Source: Chitinophagales bacterium (lineage in GTDB: Bacteria > Bacteroidota > Bacteroidia > Chitinophagales > Chitinophagaceae). From it: DNA of 64,000 bases. Below are positions 18,752 to 28,432 of the stretch, one piece after another. Position 1 is the stretch's first letter, and each line of letters begins with the position of its first letter. The DNA lies in contig JACJXR010000003.1 in assembly GCA_020636505.1 (NCBI GenBank), positions 305,263-369,262 on the forward strand, given 5' to 3'. A program made the position numbers and the translations under genes. The notes beneath the pieces are model-generated. The model saw nothing but the letters and a program-made list of their open reading frames with translations, made no database searches and had not been told where the DNA came from.

Positions 18752-19210
18752 ATGGGTTTGTTCGGTAAGCGAAAGCCACCATTGAGTAACGAAGAGCTGG
18801 ATAAAGTTGTGGAGCGCATTCAACATGCTGAGTCGCGTACCACAGGAGAGTTGCGTGTATTCGTGGAGGCGAAGTGCAATTATGTGAATGCCATGGACCG
18901 TGCGAAAGAAGTATTCGCAGAATTGGGTATGGTGGAAACAGAACGACGAAACGCCGTACTGATATACATGGCTTATGACGATCATCAGTTTGCCATAATT
19001 GGAGATAAGGAAATATATGAGCAAGCGGGTGGACCTGAATTTTGGAAGGTTGCCGCACAACATTTACAAGAGCATTTGAGAAATGGAGAAATGACGAAAG
19101 GCCTTTGTGTTTGTGTGGATGAATTGGGCAATGCCCTTGCACAACATTTCCCTTATGATCCTGCCGTGAACAAAAACGAACTGCCCGACGAAATAGTATT
19201 TGGTAAATAG
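18752..19210 (+). CDS. TPM-domain protein (TLP18.3/Psb32/MOLO-1 family)
   Basis: 152 residues, without a signal peptide. The TPM domain is seen from about residue 8: IQHAESRTTGELRVFVE, the ERRNAVLIYMAYDDHQFAIIGD core and a C-terminal helix pair. TPM domains are phosphatase-like or assembly factors; no catalytic claim is made here. It starts 10 bases after lemA and is followed by a second TPM protein that does have an export signal, so the pair may act on opposite sides of the membrane. Confidence 0.88.
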   Translation: MGLFGKRKPPLSNEELDKVVERIQHAESRTTGELRVFVEAKCNYVNAMDRAKEVFAELGMVETERRNAVLIYMAYDDHQFAIIGDKEIYEQAGGPEFWKVAAQHLQEHLRNGEMTKGLCVCVDELGNALAQHFPYDPAVNKNELPDEIVFGK

Positions 19211-19229
19211 AGTAAGTAAGGAGCGTCCA

Positions 19230-20024
19230 TTGTTACGATATATAAAATTCATTGCCTTTTTGTTGTTGCCGTTTGCATTGCATGCCGGTGATAAGGATTT
19301 CCCTGAAAAGCCATACCCACCAAAACTGGTCAATGACTTTGCCGGTATGTTGAATGCCGAGGAACAAGCAATGCTTGAAGCCAAGTTGGTGGAGTATGCC
19401 AATACATCTTCAACTCAGATCACGATTGTTACCATCAAGAATCTCGGTGGTTATGATGTGGCACAGTATGCAGTGGCATTAGGACAAAAGTGGGGGGTCG
19501 GTCATGCAGGTAAGGACAACGGAGTGGTCATTCTTGCTTCAAGAGACGATAGGAAGGTCAATATATCTTCAGGTTATGGATTGGAAGGTGCGCTTACGGA
19601 CATTATGTGCGGGCGCATTATCCGTAATGAGATAGTGCCGGAGTTTAAGAACGGTAATTTCTATCAAGGATTCAACAGAGCGGCAGATGCTGTTATCGCA
19701 GCAACCAAAGGAGAGTACAAGGCCGAACAAGACTACCACCACGGTAAAAAGAAAGTACCTGCCGTTGTAACCATCTTCTTTATAATCATGATCATCATCA
19801 TCGTGCTTGCCATCAGCAAAGGTGGAGGTGGTAAAGGCGGCGGTGGTTACATGAGTGGACGAGGACATACAGACTTTGTCACAGGTATGCTCTTAGGCCA
19901 ACTGTTAGGCGGCGGCCGTAGTAGTGGTGGTTTTGGTGGCGGCGGCTTCGGTGGAGGTAGTGGTGGTTTTGGCGGCTTCGGCGGTGGTGGCTTCGGCGGT
20001 GGTGGAGCAAGTGGCAGTTGGTAA
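19230..20024 (+). CDS. Exported TPM-domain membrane protein (YgcG-like)
   Basis: 264 residues if started at TTG 19230, which gives a clean signal peptide (MLRYIKFIAFLLLPFALHA) and has an aggag 8 bases upstream. A TTG at 19200 in the same frame, overlapping the previous stop, would add ten residues. The TPM domain covers about 30-165, with VNDFAGML, DNGVVILASRDDRKVNI and GYGLEGALTD. One membrane helix (about 182-200) and a glycine-rich tail ending GASGSW follow, the usual plan of YgcG-type proteins. Third gene of the lemA operon. Confidence 0.9.
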   Translation: MLRYIKFIAFLLLPFALHAGDKDFPEKPYPPKLVNDFAGMLNAEEQAMLEAKLVEYANTSSTQITIVTIKNLGGYDVAQYAVALGQKWGVGHAGKDNGVVILASRDDRKVNISSGYGLEGALTDIMCGRIIRNEIVPEFKNGNFYQGFNRAADAVIAATKGEYKAEQDYHHGKKKVPAVVTIFFIIMIIIIVLAISKGGGGKGGGGYMSGRGHTDFVTGMLLGQLLGGGRSSGGFGGGGFGGGSGGFGGFGGGGFGGGGASGSW

Positions 20025-20079
20025 TCAAGTATTTTAACAATATATAGGCAAAATGCGAATTTGAGGTGTGTATTTTTAC

Positions 20080-20418
20080 ATGATACAACCGGCCCCAATG
20101 AACCGCCTATTGCTATACCTTTCCTTATTCAAACAAATGTTTATGCCCGCAACAATCGTTACGGGCATTTGTATTGTACTTTTTTTGCAACTTGGGTACG
20201 GTAGTTTGGCTCCGGTTCTTGTCTTGAAACTATTTGTATTGGCTGTATTGTTATATATCAGCGATTATCGTTTTCGGTTCAGATACTATTACTACAACAA
20301 TCTTGCAATATCTCGCAAACAACTACTATTTATAGCAGGATTCATAGACTTCTTATTGTTCGTTTTTACAATGATAGTTGCAAAGGGTGTTTCTGGTGAT
20401 AAATACTTGATTGCATGA
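20080..20418 (+). CDS. Small membrane protein paired with an ABC ATPase
   Basis: 112 residues from ATG 20080; a second ATG at 20098 is equally possible. It has three hydrophobic segments (about 25-45, 50-68 and 85-104) separated by a Tyr/Arg-rich loop (YRFRFRYYYYNN). No family is recognised. It overlaps the next gene by 4 bases (ATGA), which ties it to the ATPase. It could be a minimal permease or accessory subunit, but it is much smaller than a normal ABC permease. Confidence 0.65.
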   Translation: MIQPAPMNRLLLYLSLFKQMFMPATIVTGICIVLFLQLGYGSLAPVLVLKLFVLAVLLYISDYRFRFRYYYYNNLAISRKQLLFIAGFIDFLLFVFTMIVAKGVSGDKYLIA

Positions 20419-21071
20419 AGCATTGTTTTGAAGCGGATGGCATCATACTTAGGTATGGCAACAGAACCATACTGTCGGACATATATATAAAGTCTGAAAC
20501 AGGAGTAGTGACAGGGCTTGTCGGCAATAACGGGTCAGGTAAAAGCTCTTTGCTTAAGCTGATGACGGGTGCTATTGAGCCGGAATGCAAGTCGCTTAGA
20601 GTTGATGGTGTATTTATCAAAAAGCCATTGTTGAAGAAGGGAACGGTCAGTTATCTTCCTCAACATAACTTTCTTCCAAAACAGTATACAGTATCGCAGG
20701 TGTTCAAGCATTATAGGCTCTCATTGGACGAGTTTGCAGCTAAGTTTGACGTTAAGGTGCAACCCAAACAAAAAATTGTGGACCTGCACCACAGTATGCA
20801 AAGGTTAATGGAGATATATACTGTGCTTGCAAGTGATACTAAGTTTGCTTTCCTCGATGAACCTTTTACAAGATTGAGCCCACTGTTGGGAGAGTATCTA
20901 AAAGAGCTGATAAACGATATGAGAAAGGCGAAGGGGATTGTTATTACTGATCACAGCTTCAATACCATCAAAGAAGTTGCTGATGATTTGTATGTGTTGA
21001 ACAATTCTCATTTGAGGTATTTCAATAGCATTGACCCGAATACTGAATACAGAGATTTACTGTTTCCGTAA
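20415..21071 (+). CDS. ABC-type ATPase with degenerate signature motif
   Basis: 218 residues. Walker A is GNNGSGKSS at 37-45, the Q loop is YLPQHNFLP near 80-88, Walker B is FAFLDEP at 144-150 and the switch His is His180 in ITDHS. The ABC signature, normally LSGGQ, reads HHSMQR at 125-130. ATP binding and the switch are kept while the motif that completes the partner's site is altered. It is translationally coupled to the small membrane protein before it. It could belong to a transporter or to a non-transport ABC complex. Confidence 0.8.
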   Translation: MKHCFEADGIILRYGNRTILSDIYIKSETGVVTGLVGNNGSGKSSLLKLMTGAIEPECKSLRVDGVFIKKPLLKKGTVSYLPQHNFLPKQYTVSQVFKHYRLSLDEFAAKFDVKVQPKQKIVDLHHSMQRLMEIYTVLASDTKFAFLDEPFTRLSPLLGEYLKELINDMRKAKGIVITDHSFNTIKEVADDLYVLNNSHLRYFNSIDPNTEYRDLLFP

Positions 21072-21122
21072 ACATTTGTTTGTAAGGTTTGTTTATAATT
21101 GTCGTCTTACCGATACAGGTAA

Positions 21123-21998
21123 ATGAAGAAAAATATGAGAAAATTACATTTGTCAATGGCTGTCGGCGTATTCGCGATAGCTTTCACCATGCTGAACGCA
21201 TGTACTAAAACACAAACCGAACCTACAGTGCCGAACGTGGGCGTTAACGATCCCAGTCAACAAAATCCTGACCCGAATGGCAATAACAATGAGGCTGCCA
21301 CACTCAATTATTCCAAGAAAACCACAGCTGTAATGCTGGAGTTTACCAGTACAGGTTGTCCAGGATGTGGTGGTTGGGGTAAACCAACATTCAAAAGTAT
21401 TACCGAAGCGAATGCTACTGATGTGACACCGATAGCTGTGCACATAAAGTATGGCGATCCGATGATAACCAATGAATCCAACGCATTGGGTGCAAACAGG
21501 CATGGCCAGTACTACACACCTCAAATATGGGTAAACGACGTAAACGGTATCGTGTTGCAAGGTGGTATCAACGCATCCGCCTCCATTCAGAAGATAAACG
21601 ATGAGATACAGACTTCAATAGCTATGGAGCAGCCTGCTCTTTCCGCTAAGGTGGAGAAAGATGGGAATATGCTTAAAGTGACGTATGGAACCAAGTTTAT
21701 TGATGTTATGGCAAGCGGAGAGTATGCATTATCCTGTTATTTGATGGAAGACGGACTTGAGTATTACCAAACGTCATCGGCAAGCAATCCTACAATACAC
21801 AACCATGTCATCAGGACATCAGCCGACGGTGCTTTTGGTAAAACATTCACCTCAACTGACTTGACAGACAGTGAAATGAAACGTGTACATACGTTTGATA
21901 TAAGTGCTTACAATTCGGATAATGTGTATGTGGCTGTGATATTGTGGAAGAAAGACGGTGAGCGGTTTATGCCCGTAAACGGATTTTCCGTAAAGTAG
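21123..21998 (+). CDS. Omp28-related lipoprotein with thioredoxin-like CxxC
   Basis: 291 residues. The signal peptide ends in TMLNAC, so Cys27 is lipidated; a Pro/Asn/Gln-rich linker follows. From about residue 65 the protein matches the Omp28-like family of Bacteroidota: MLEFTSTGCPGCGGWG carries a CPGC motif as in thioredoxins, and YTPQIWVND supplies the cis-Pro segment. The C-terminal half is a beta domain (YALSCYLMEDGLEYYQ, NHVIRTSADG). A periplasmic or surface redox or carrier role is inferred. Confidence 0.85.
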   Translation: MKKNMRKLHLSMAVGVFAIAFTMLNACTKTQTEPTVPNVGVNDPSQQNPDPNGNNNEAATLNYSKKTTAVMLEFTSTGCPGCGGWGKPTFKSITEANATDVTPIAVHIKYGDPMITNESNALGANRHGQYYTPQIWVNDVNGIVLQGGINASASIQKINDEIQTSIAMEQPALSAKVEKDGNMLKVTYGTKFIDVMASGEYALSCYLMEDGLEYYQTSSASNPTIHNHVIRTSADGAFGKTFTSTDLTDSEMKRVHTFDISAYNSDNVYVAVILWKKDGERFMPVNGFSVK

Positions 21999-22017
21999 GT
22001 TTTGGTTTTTGATTTTG

Positions 22018-22049
22018 AGTAAATGCGCGGCTTTGGCTGCGCATTTACT
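22018..22049. terminator. Bidirectional hairpin between the Omp28-like gene and mutS2
   Basis: Inverted repeat agtaaatgcgc (22018-22028) and gcgcatttact (22039-22049) with a 10-base loop. The two genes converge here, and the mutS2 stop codon lies in the right arm. T runs are weak, so efficiency is uncertain. Confidence 0.6.
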
Positions 22050-24177
22050 ATTTAGCGGATTTCTTTTTCTCTTTTTCCTTTTTGCTGACCACCACCCATT
22101 CGTCAAGTGTAACGGTAAAAGGCATTTTGCCGATGATGACCACAGCCTTTTTGTCCTTTATTTCGGACAGAACACCTACCTGATGATTTTGTTTGTGCCG
22201 TACGTAATTGCCGGGTTCGGGCTTGCCACCAACGGTTTTATAGTTCTTGTCAGACTTTTTGGCCATTGCGGCGTTTGCTTGTATCTGCTTCTTGCGGAAT
22301 AGTACCTTTTCGGCAGCTTGGATGGCTTCTTGCTTGTCTTCTGTGCTTTCGGCCTTTTTCCAATCTATGATTATCTGCTTGAACTTCCGCTCCATGTCAC
22401 GTAGGTATTCAAGCTCTTCTTTCTTTATTTGATTCTGGAGCTTTAGTATATTCTGTTGCTGTCGGAAACTCTCTTTGTCTGATATTTCCTCGTACCTCTT
22501 TTTTGCTTGTTCGTGCTCTTTTATCAACTTGTCGAGCTCTTGCTCTTTCTTTTTCAGTTGTACACTTTGCTGCTCGGTACGTAGTAGTACTTTGTCCAAC
22601 TTGAAGTGTTCACGCTCTGTCAGTTTTTTTGCACGCTTTATGATCTCCGGTGGTAGCTTGCTTCTTTCCGCTATTGCAAATGTGTAGGAGCTTCCCGGTT
22701 TACCTATCTGAAGGTTGTATAAAGGTTCCAATTTGGCTTCGTCAAAGGTCATGGCTCCGTTTACGATACCGTTTACTTTGCCTGCCATTACTTTTAGGTT
22801 CAGGTAGTGGGTTGTGATGATACCTAAAGCATGTTTTTTGGCCAATTCTTCCACAATGGCTTCTGCAAATGCACCGCCAAGGTTGGGGTCGGAACCACTA
22901 CCAAGCTCATCTATAAAGAAAAGGGTCTTGCCATTGGCAAAACTCATGATGTGTTTCATGTCTCGCAAGTGCGCACTGTATGTACTGAGCTCGTGCTCTA
23001 TCGACTGAGTATCGCCGATGTGTATCATCACCTGCTTGAATATCCCTATCTCCGACCTACTATCGGCCGGTATCAACAGACCCGATTGCGCCATCAGTTG
23101 TATCAGCCCAACTGTTTTCATGGATACGGTTTTACCGCCTGCATTTGGTCCACTAATGATGAGTATGCGTTGATTGCGGTCCAGCTTGATATTAAGAGGT
23201 ATGGTGTTTTTTTGATTGGCCTTGTTGTGTAGGAGCAACAATGGGTGCTTGGCATTTATCAATTCCACGCCCGGATGCGCGCTCAACCTTGGTAGGTTCG
23301 CATCCATATCCACTGCCAACAATGCTTTGGCTCTGATGAAGTCGTATAGTCCCGCTATATGGTAATAAGATTCCAAAAGAGGGTGGTATATGGCCACTTG
23401 TTGGGTAGTCTCTGCAAGTATTCTTTGTATCTCTTTGGTCTCGGCACGTTCAAGCAGGAATATTTCGTTGTTCAGGTCGATTGTTTCTTCCGGCTCGATG
23501 AACACGGTGCGTTGAGAATCACTTTCACCGTGAAGAATACCTTTTACTATCCTTTTGTGTTCTGCGAATACGGCTACGGTTCGTCTGCCGTTCAGGAAGC
23601 TTTCGGATATGTCTGCGAGGTATCCTTGTTTGTTCAGCCTACGAAGTATTCCCTCAAACACCTTCCTGAGCTGCTGCCTCAGCTTAGCAATATCAGTCCT
23701 GATGCTCATCAGTTCGCGTGAGGCATTGTCGCGTACTTCTCCCGTTTCATCAATTACTGCACCAATAATATTGTTTATGGCTTTTTCGTATATGATGTTA
23801 CTGCTTAATGCACTCAACTCAGGGAAAAGTGGGTCGTGCTTGCGGAACCATGTAAGTATATCATTTGTATTAAGCGCAAGTTGCTGCATGGAGATGAGCT
23901 GCTGCCCTGACAATACCGAACGTGCTATGGAAAGCAGTTTCAGCTCTTTTTGTAAGTTTTTGGTAAAGTCGTTGGGTAGGCGGTCTCCACTTGTCAGTAT
24001 ACTCTTGAATTCCTGGGTTTGCTTGAGTTCTTTTTGCAAATATTCCAGCTTGGTGTGGAAGCGAATGTCGTCAACATATTGGTGGGCGAGGTCGGTCCTG
24101 CACTTGTCGTGCAAGAGACGGCATATTTTATTGAACTCCAATGCCTCGGTAGCGTGTGCAGGATATATGTGCATCAT
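22048..24177 (-). CDS. mutS2: MutS2 family DNA-binding ATPase lacking the Smr domain
   Basis: 709 residues from ATG 24177; the longer frame to 24255 would start beyond the likely promoter. The N-terminal helical core has the MutS2 pattern (RELMSIRTDIAKLRQQL, FLNGRRTVAVFAEHK). The ATPase domain shows Walker A GPNAGGKTVSMKT near residue 349, DELGSGSDPNLGGAFAEA near 422 and TTHYLNLKVMA. A long charged coiled coil follows, then a small beta domain (PGNYVRHKQNHQVGVL), and the protein ends in a Lys-rich tail. The usual C-terminal Smr nuclease domain is absent. It may act on recombination intermediates or stalled ribosomes. Confidence 0.88.
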   Translation of the reverse strand: MMHIYPAHATEALEFNKICRLLHDKCRTDLAHQYVDDIRFHTKLEYLQKELKQTQEFKSILTSGDRLPNDFTKNLQKELKLLSIARSVLSGQQLISMQQLALNTNDILTWFRKHDPLFPELSALSSNIIYEKAINNIIGAVIDETGEVRDNASRELMSIRTDIAKLRQQLRKVFEGILRRLNKQGYLADISESFLNGRRTVAVFAEHKRIVKGILHGESDSQRTVFIEPEETIDLNNEIFLLERAETKEIQRILAETTQQVAIYHPLLESYYHIAGLYDFIRAKALLAVDMDANLPRLSAHPGVELINAKHPLLLLHNKANQKNTIPLNIKLDRNQRILIISGPNAGGKTVSMKTVGLIQLMAQSGLLIPADSRSEIGIFKQVMIHIGDTQSIEHELSTYSAHLRDMKHIMSFANGKTLFFIDELGSGSDPNLGGAFAEAIVEELAKKHALGIITTHYLNLKVMAGKVNGIVNGAMTFDEAKLEPLYNLQIGKPGSSYTFAIAERSKLPPEIIKRAKKLTEREHFKLDKVLLRTEQQSVQLKKKEQELDKLIKEHEQAKKRYEEISDKESFRQQQNILKLQNQIKKEELEYLRDMERKFKQIIIDWKKAESTEDKQEAIQAAEKVLFRKKQIQANAAMAKKSDKNYKTVGGKPEPGNYVRHKQNHQVGVLSEIKDKKAVVIIGKMPFTVTLDEWVVVSKKEKEKKKSAK

Positions 24178-24195
24178 AATATTAACTCGCGGCTG

Positions 24196-24203
24196 CAAAG
24201 GTA
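24196..24203 (-). promoter_or_regulatory. -7 element for mutS2
   Basis: The minus strand reads TACCTTTG, a perfect TAnnTTTG followed by C, 19 bases before ATG 24177. No exact TTTG -33 box is visible at the expected place. It lies upstream of the divergent DUF4175 gene. Confidence 0.45.
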
Positions 24204-24262
24204 CATATAACAGTTTGTTATGACATTGGTAACCCCAAAAACAGTTATATTGCAAGTACGTG

Positions 24263-27200
24263 ATGATGAATAATTATGACCTGCTGATAACCAAGTTGGA
24301 CGGTTTCATACGCAAGTATTACGCCAATAAACTCATAAAGGGTGTAATCGTGTTTTTGTCGTGTGTACTGCTGTTCGTACTTACTGTAACAGTTAGTGAA
24401 TACTATTTGTATTTGCCATCCTGGGTGCGCGTGGTCATTGCAGGCATATTCATCGTAGGAGGCATTGCTGCATTGGCTGCATGGATTGTTATTCCATTAA
24501 TCAAAATGGGTAGGCTCGGGAAGCTGATTTCTCATGAGCAGGCTGCTGCCATCATCGGAGAGCACTTCTCAGAAGTGGACGATAAGCTGCTGAACATCCT
24601 ACAGCTCAAAAGACAGAATGATTCACACTCCAGTAAGGAGCTGATAGAAGCCAGTATAGACCAAAAAGCCAAACAGTTGGCTCCTGTGCCAATGCTGTCA
24701 GCCATAGACCTTACGGCCAATAAGAAATACTTACCATACTTATTGCCTGTACTGCTGATATTCACAGTAATATTGGTAATCGCACCTAATATTTATTCTG
24801 ATGCTTCGGACAGGTTGCTGAATCCTACCAAGCATTTTGAGAAACCTGCACCTTTCAGCTTCATTATCAAGAATGCCCAATTGAAAACAACGCGTAATTC
24901 TGATTTTACATTGCAGGTGAGTACCGAAGGACAGATTGTGCCATTGGATGTATCAATCGTGATAGGAGATGATATGCTGCCGATGGTGAGTAAAGGAACC
25001 AATCAATTTTCTTACACATTCAGAAATGTAACCGAGGCACTGGATTTTAAATTCTATTCTGCAGGATATTATTCAAATGAGTATAACCTGAAAGTTGTAC
25101 AGAAGCCGGTGTTGAAATCGTTCGGTTTGACACTGGACTATCCATCATATACAGGAAGGAAGGATGAGCAAGTGAACAGTTTAAGTGATTTGACGGTGCC
25201 TATAGGTACGGATGTCAAGTGGACATTCGTAACAGAACATACCGATGATGTGTACTTTAAAGTAGGTGACAATACATCAAGCAAGCTTGATAATAAAGGT
25301 GGCAAATACAATGCTTATTACAGGTTCCTTCGCGATACTTCTTATACATTGATACTAAAGAACAACAAGGCGGGTGAGGCTGATAGTTTTGAGTATTATG
25401 TAAAAGTGATTCCCGACGAATATCCTGTGTTGCAAGTACAAGAATACAAAGACAGTGTATCAGGCAAGCAGGTGTTGCTGAACGGAAGTGCAGGTGATGA
25501 TTACAGTATATCGAAGGTTGTGTTTCATTATAACATATTAGATGAGAATAAGAACGAAATAGCATCGAAGGACGAATCAATAAAAGTAGCATCGGGAGCA
25601 TTGGTGGTATTCCAACAGTATTTCGACATACAAACCATTAACCTTAAGCCGGGACAGCAAGTGAACTATTATATAGAAGCTTGGGACAATGACGGTGTCA
25701 ACGGAAGCAAGTCTACACGTAGCGAGGTGATGTCTTACAGCATGTATGATAGGAACCAGCTTGACTCTGTTTTGAATGCCAATGCAAAGCAAATAAGTGC
25801 CGGATTGAGCAACAGCTCACAACGTTCGCATCAGTTGCAGAACGAATACAGAGACATGCAGAACAAGTTGCTCAAGAGCGATAATATGGATTGGGAGCAA
25901 CAACAATCGTTGCAAAACCTGATGAAAATGCAGGAGTCGTTACAGAACGAAATGATGGCTGTTAAGAACAGGTTTGAGGAACAAAAGAAGCAAAGTGAGC
26001 AAAAGCAATACAGTGACGACCTGAAAGATAAAATGGAGAACCTTGATAAACAGATGAACAATTTGTTGGACAAGGAACTGCAAGAGCAAATGAAGAAGCT
26101 TCAAGAGCTGATGGCTAAGCTGAATAAGCAAGATGCAGTTAAGACCATGCAGGATTTGGAGCAACAGAACAAGCTCTTCAATATGGACATGGAGCGTATG
26201 AAGGAGATGATGAAGCGTATGGAGATGCAGATGAGAATGGAAGACATGGCCAACAAGATGAATGAACTTGCCGAAAAGCAACTGGCTTTAAAGGACAAGA
26301 CAGATAAAGGAGATTCATCCAACGAGCAGCTCGATATAGAGCAAAAGCAGTTGGAGCAGGAGTTGAACAGTGCAATGGAGCAGGATATGAAGAAGATGGA
26401 CGATCTGAACAAAGAAATGAATCGTCCACAGGATATGCAAGAAGCTAAGGAGTTGGCTGAGCAAGCGAAGCAGGATATGCAACAGAGCTCACAACAGTTG
26501 CAGCAGAACCAAAGGAGTGGAGCAAGCCAATCTCAGAGTCAGGCTGCTGAGAATCTACAACAGATGTCTCAAGGCCTGATGACAGCAGCAAGTGGGCTGA
26601 ATGTACCTCAATTGACCAAAGATATTAAGGCTGTACGCCAGATACTAAGCAACCTCATACGCTTGTCTTTTGATCAGGAGAATCTGATGAACGACATCGG
26701 TAATGTAAACCTTGCCAGTCAAAACTATGTGTCTCTTCAACGAGAGCAAAAGAGACTGCACGACAACTCGAAGATGATACGCGACAGTTTGTTTGAGTTG
26801 AGTAAGAATATAGAAAAGCTGGCAGTGAATGTAAACAAGGAGACGACCGATCTTGAGAAGAACATGCGAGGCTCGGTTGCATCTATGGAGAATAGGAACA
26901 TCGGTGATGCTGCCGTTCGTCAGCAGTATGTGATGACACATACCAACAATCTGGCCTTGATGTTGAATGAGCTGTTGGAGAACCTGATGACACAAATGAA
27001 CCTTGCCCAAAAAGGTAAGCCCGGACAATGCAACAATCCGGGTGGTATGACTCCTAAGCAAGGTACTCAAGGACAGCCAAGCCCTCAACTGAGTGATGTG
27101 ATAACCAAACAGAAGAATATTGGCAATGCCATGCAGCAAATGCAAAATGCGATGCAACGTGGGCAACAAGGAAGCAAACCCGGTGAGGATGGGCAACCTA

Positions 27201-27670
27201 AGAATTCAGGTAGTAAACAACAAGGGGAAGGTGAGTACGGAGATGCAGAACAATTGGCAAGATTGGCCAGACAACAATCAGAGCTTCGAAAGCAATTGCA
27301 AGAGTTGGCAAGTATGTTGAACAGCGAAGGGTTGGGTAATGCTGCCAAAGAGCTACGTGAAATACAAGAGGAGATGGATAAGAACGAAACGCAATTGGTC
27401 AATAAACGATTGTCTTCTCAACTCTTTTTACGTCAACAACAGATATTGACAAGGCTTTTGGAAGCAGAGAAATCCATAAGAGAGCAAATGCAAGACGATA
27501 AGCGCTCGTCAAAAACTTCAAAGGATGTGAGTAGGCCATTACCTCCTGACTTGGAGAATCTGATGAAGAACCACAAACAGCTTACTGAACAGTATAAAAC
27601 CAACCAACCGACACTAAAGCCATACTACCGCAGTATGGTCGAAAACTATTATAAGTTGTTAGGTACATAA
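24263..27670 (+). CDS. DUF4175-family large membrane protein
   Basis: 1135 residues from ATG 24263 (a GTG at 24260 is also in frame). Three membrane helices lie near the N-terminus (about 24-44, 53-75 and 155-175). A large beta-rich extracytoplasmic region (about 200-500) follows. From 500 to the end it is mainly coiled coil, extremely rich in Gln, Met, Lys and Glu. This is the plan of the Bacteroidota DUF4175 proteins, whose function is unknown. The long coiled coil suggests a structural or scaffolding role. It is divergent from mutS2 with a short shared promoter region. Confidence 0.85.
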   Translation: MMNNYDLLITKLDGFIRKYYANKLIKGVIVFLSCVLLFVLTVTVSEYYLYLPSWVRVVIAGIFIVGGIAALAAWIVIPLIKMGRLGKLISHEQAAAIIGEHFSEVDDKLLNILQLKRQNDSHSSKELIEASIDQKAKQLAPVPMLSAIDLTANKKYLPYLLPVLLIFTVILVIAPNIYSDASDRLLNPTKHFEKPAPFSFIIKNAQLKTTRNSDFTLQVSTEGQIVPLDVSIVIGDDMLPMVSKGTNQFSYTFRNVTEALDFKFYSAGYYSNEYNLKVVQKPVLKSFGLTLDYPSYTGRKDEQVNSLSDLTVPIGTDVKWTFVTEHTDDVYFKVGDNTSSKLDNKGGKYNAYYRFLRDTSYTLILKNNKAGEADSFEYYVKVIPDEYPVLQVQEYKDSVSGKQVLLNGSAGDDYSISKVVFHYNILDENKNEIASKDESIKVASGALVVFQQYFDIQTINLKPGQQVNYYIEAWDNDGVNGSKSTRSEVMSYSMYDRNQLDSVLNANAKQISAGLSNSSQRSHQLQNEYRDMQNKLLKSDNMDWEQQQSLQNLMKMQESLQNEMMAVKNRFEEQKKQSEQKQYSDDLKDKMENLDKQMNNLLDKELQEQMKKLQELMAKLNKQDAVKTMQDLEQQNKLFNMDMERMKEMMKRMEMQMRMEDMANKMNELAEKQLALKDKTDKGDSSNEQLDIEQKQLEQELNSAMEQDMKKMDDLNKEMNRPQDMQEAKELAEQAKQDMQQSSQQLQQNQRSGASQSQSQAAENLQQMSQGLMTAASGLNVPQLTKDIKAVRQILSNLIRLSFDQENLMNDIGNVNLASQNYVSLQREQKRLHDNSKMIRDSLFELSKNIEKLAVNVNKETTDLEKNMRGSVASMENRNIGDAAVRQQYVMTHTNNLALMLNELLENLMTQMNLAQKGKPGQCNNPGGMTPKQGTQGQPSPQLSDVITKQKNIGNAMQQMQNAMQRGQQGSKPGEDGQPKNSGSKQQGEGEYGDAEQLARLARQQSELRKQLQELASMLNSEGLGNAAKELREIQEEMDKNETQLVNKRLSSQLFLRQQQILTRLLEAEKSIREQMQDDKRSSKTSKDVSRPLPPDLENLMKNHKQLTEQYKTNQPTLKPYYRSMVENYYKLLGT

Positions 27671-27917
27671 TATAATAATATTCCCCATGTTTCATATTTT
27701 TTTCGGTTAAAAATATTTAATTGAAAAGTGGATAACTCGGCGAATTGTCAGCAAACTGTTAAAGCATTAACTTTCAGACAATTGTAGCAAACCAATTTGT
27801 GCATTTCCATGTCTTTAAGAATAAATACTATATGTTAAGTTTTGGCCTATTGATATGGCAAAAAAATATACTTAACTTTCATATAGTTACTTATTCACTT
27901 ACTTAAAAATCGTGCCT

Positions 27918-28385
27918 ATGATATTTTCAAGAACTTACCGGTACGTATCTGCTGTTTCGGAAGATGACATGAGAAGTCGTCTGGTTGGCAAACACATGAA
28001 GGTGCACAACCTTGATTTCGAAGTTTCCGAGAAAGACAAAATGCTCAAAATCATCCCTCATGCTGAGCAGGATACAAACATCAGAACCCTTCCAATCACT
28101 CATGTAGAGTTCAAGGGTAAAGAGGGAAAAACGCAAGTAGTCATCAGTACCAAAATGCGTAAAATCGATTCAGGTGGTCCAATGTTGATCATGGTGTTCG
28201 TTTCATTCATGATTATCGCATCTCTGGGTCTGTTTGTGTTGGGCGATGCCAAGTATATGACCTATACTTATGTATTGGGTGGTATCGGCGTTGGAATATT
28301 TGCCATATTCTGGATGAGGATGGAGACAGGGTACTTCGATTATGTGCGTAAAATCAGAGACTATATCAAAAAACAAACATCGTAG
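27918..28385 (+). CDS. Small membrane protein of unknown function
   Basis: 155 residues from ATG 27918, with a GTG two codons earlier as an alternative. The N-terminal ~90 residues look like a small beta domain (MKVHNLDFEVSEKDKMLKII, THVEFKGKEGKTQVVIS). Two membrane helices (about 96-116 and 121-139) and a short basic tail follow. No family is recognised. It stands alone, with a 247-base upstream gap and its own terminator overlapping the stop codon. Confidence 0.7.
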   Translation: MIFSRTYRYVSAVSEDDMRSRLVGKHMKVHNLDFEVSEKDKMLKIIPHAEQDTNIRTLPITHVEFKGKEGKTQVVISTKMRKIDSGGPMLIMVFVSFMIIASLGLFVLGDAKYMTYTYVLGGIGVGIFAIFWMRMETGYFDYVRKIRDYIKKQTS

Positions 28386-28406
28386 GAACTACGATGTTTG
28401 TTTTCA
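28371..28406 (+). terminator. Intrinsic terminator overlapping the stop codon
   Basis: A 15-bp perfect stem (aaacaaacatcgtag at 28371-28385, complement at 28389-28403) with a 3-base loop, A-rich before and T-rich after. The stop codon of the preceding gene lies inside the left arm. Confidence 0.85.
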
Positions 28407-28432
28407 TATGGTTTATCTGAACTGAAGTCTTT

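Noticed and set aside
19847..20098. Proline-rich antisense frames
   Set aside because: They are the complement of the glycine-rich tail of the TPM protein.
25831..27402. Several long antisense frames rich in Ser, Cys and Leu
   Set aside because: They mirror the low-complexity Gln/Met/Lys coiled coil of the DUF4175 gene and have no start context or family match.
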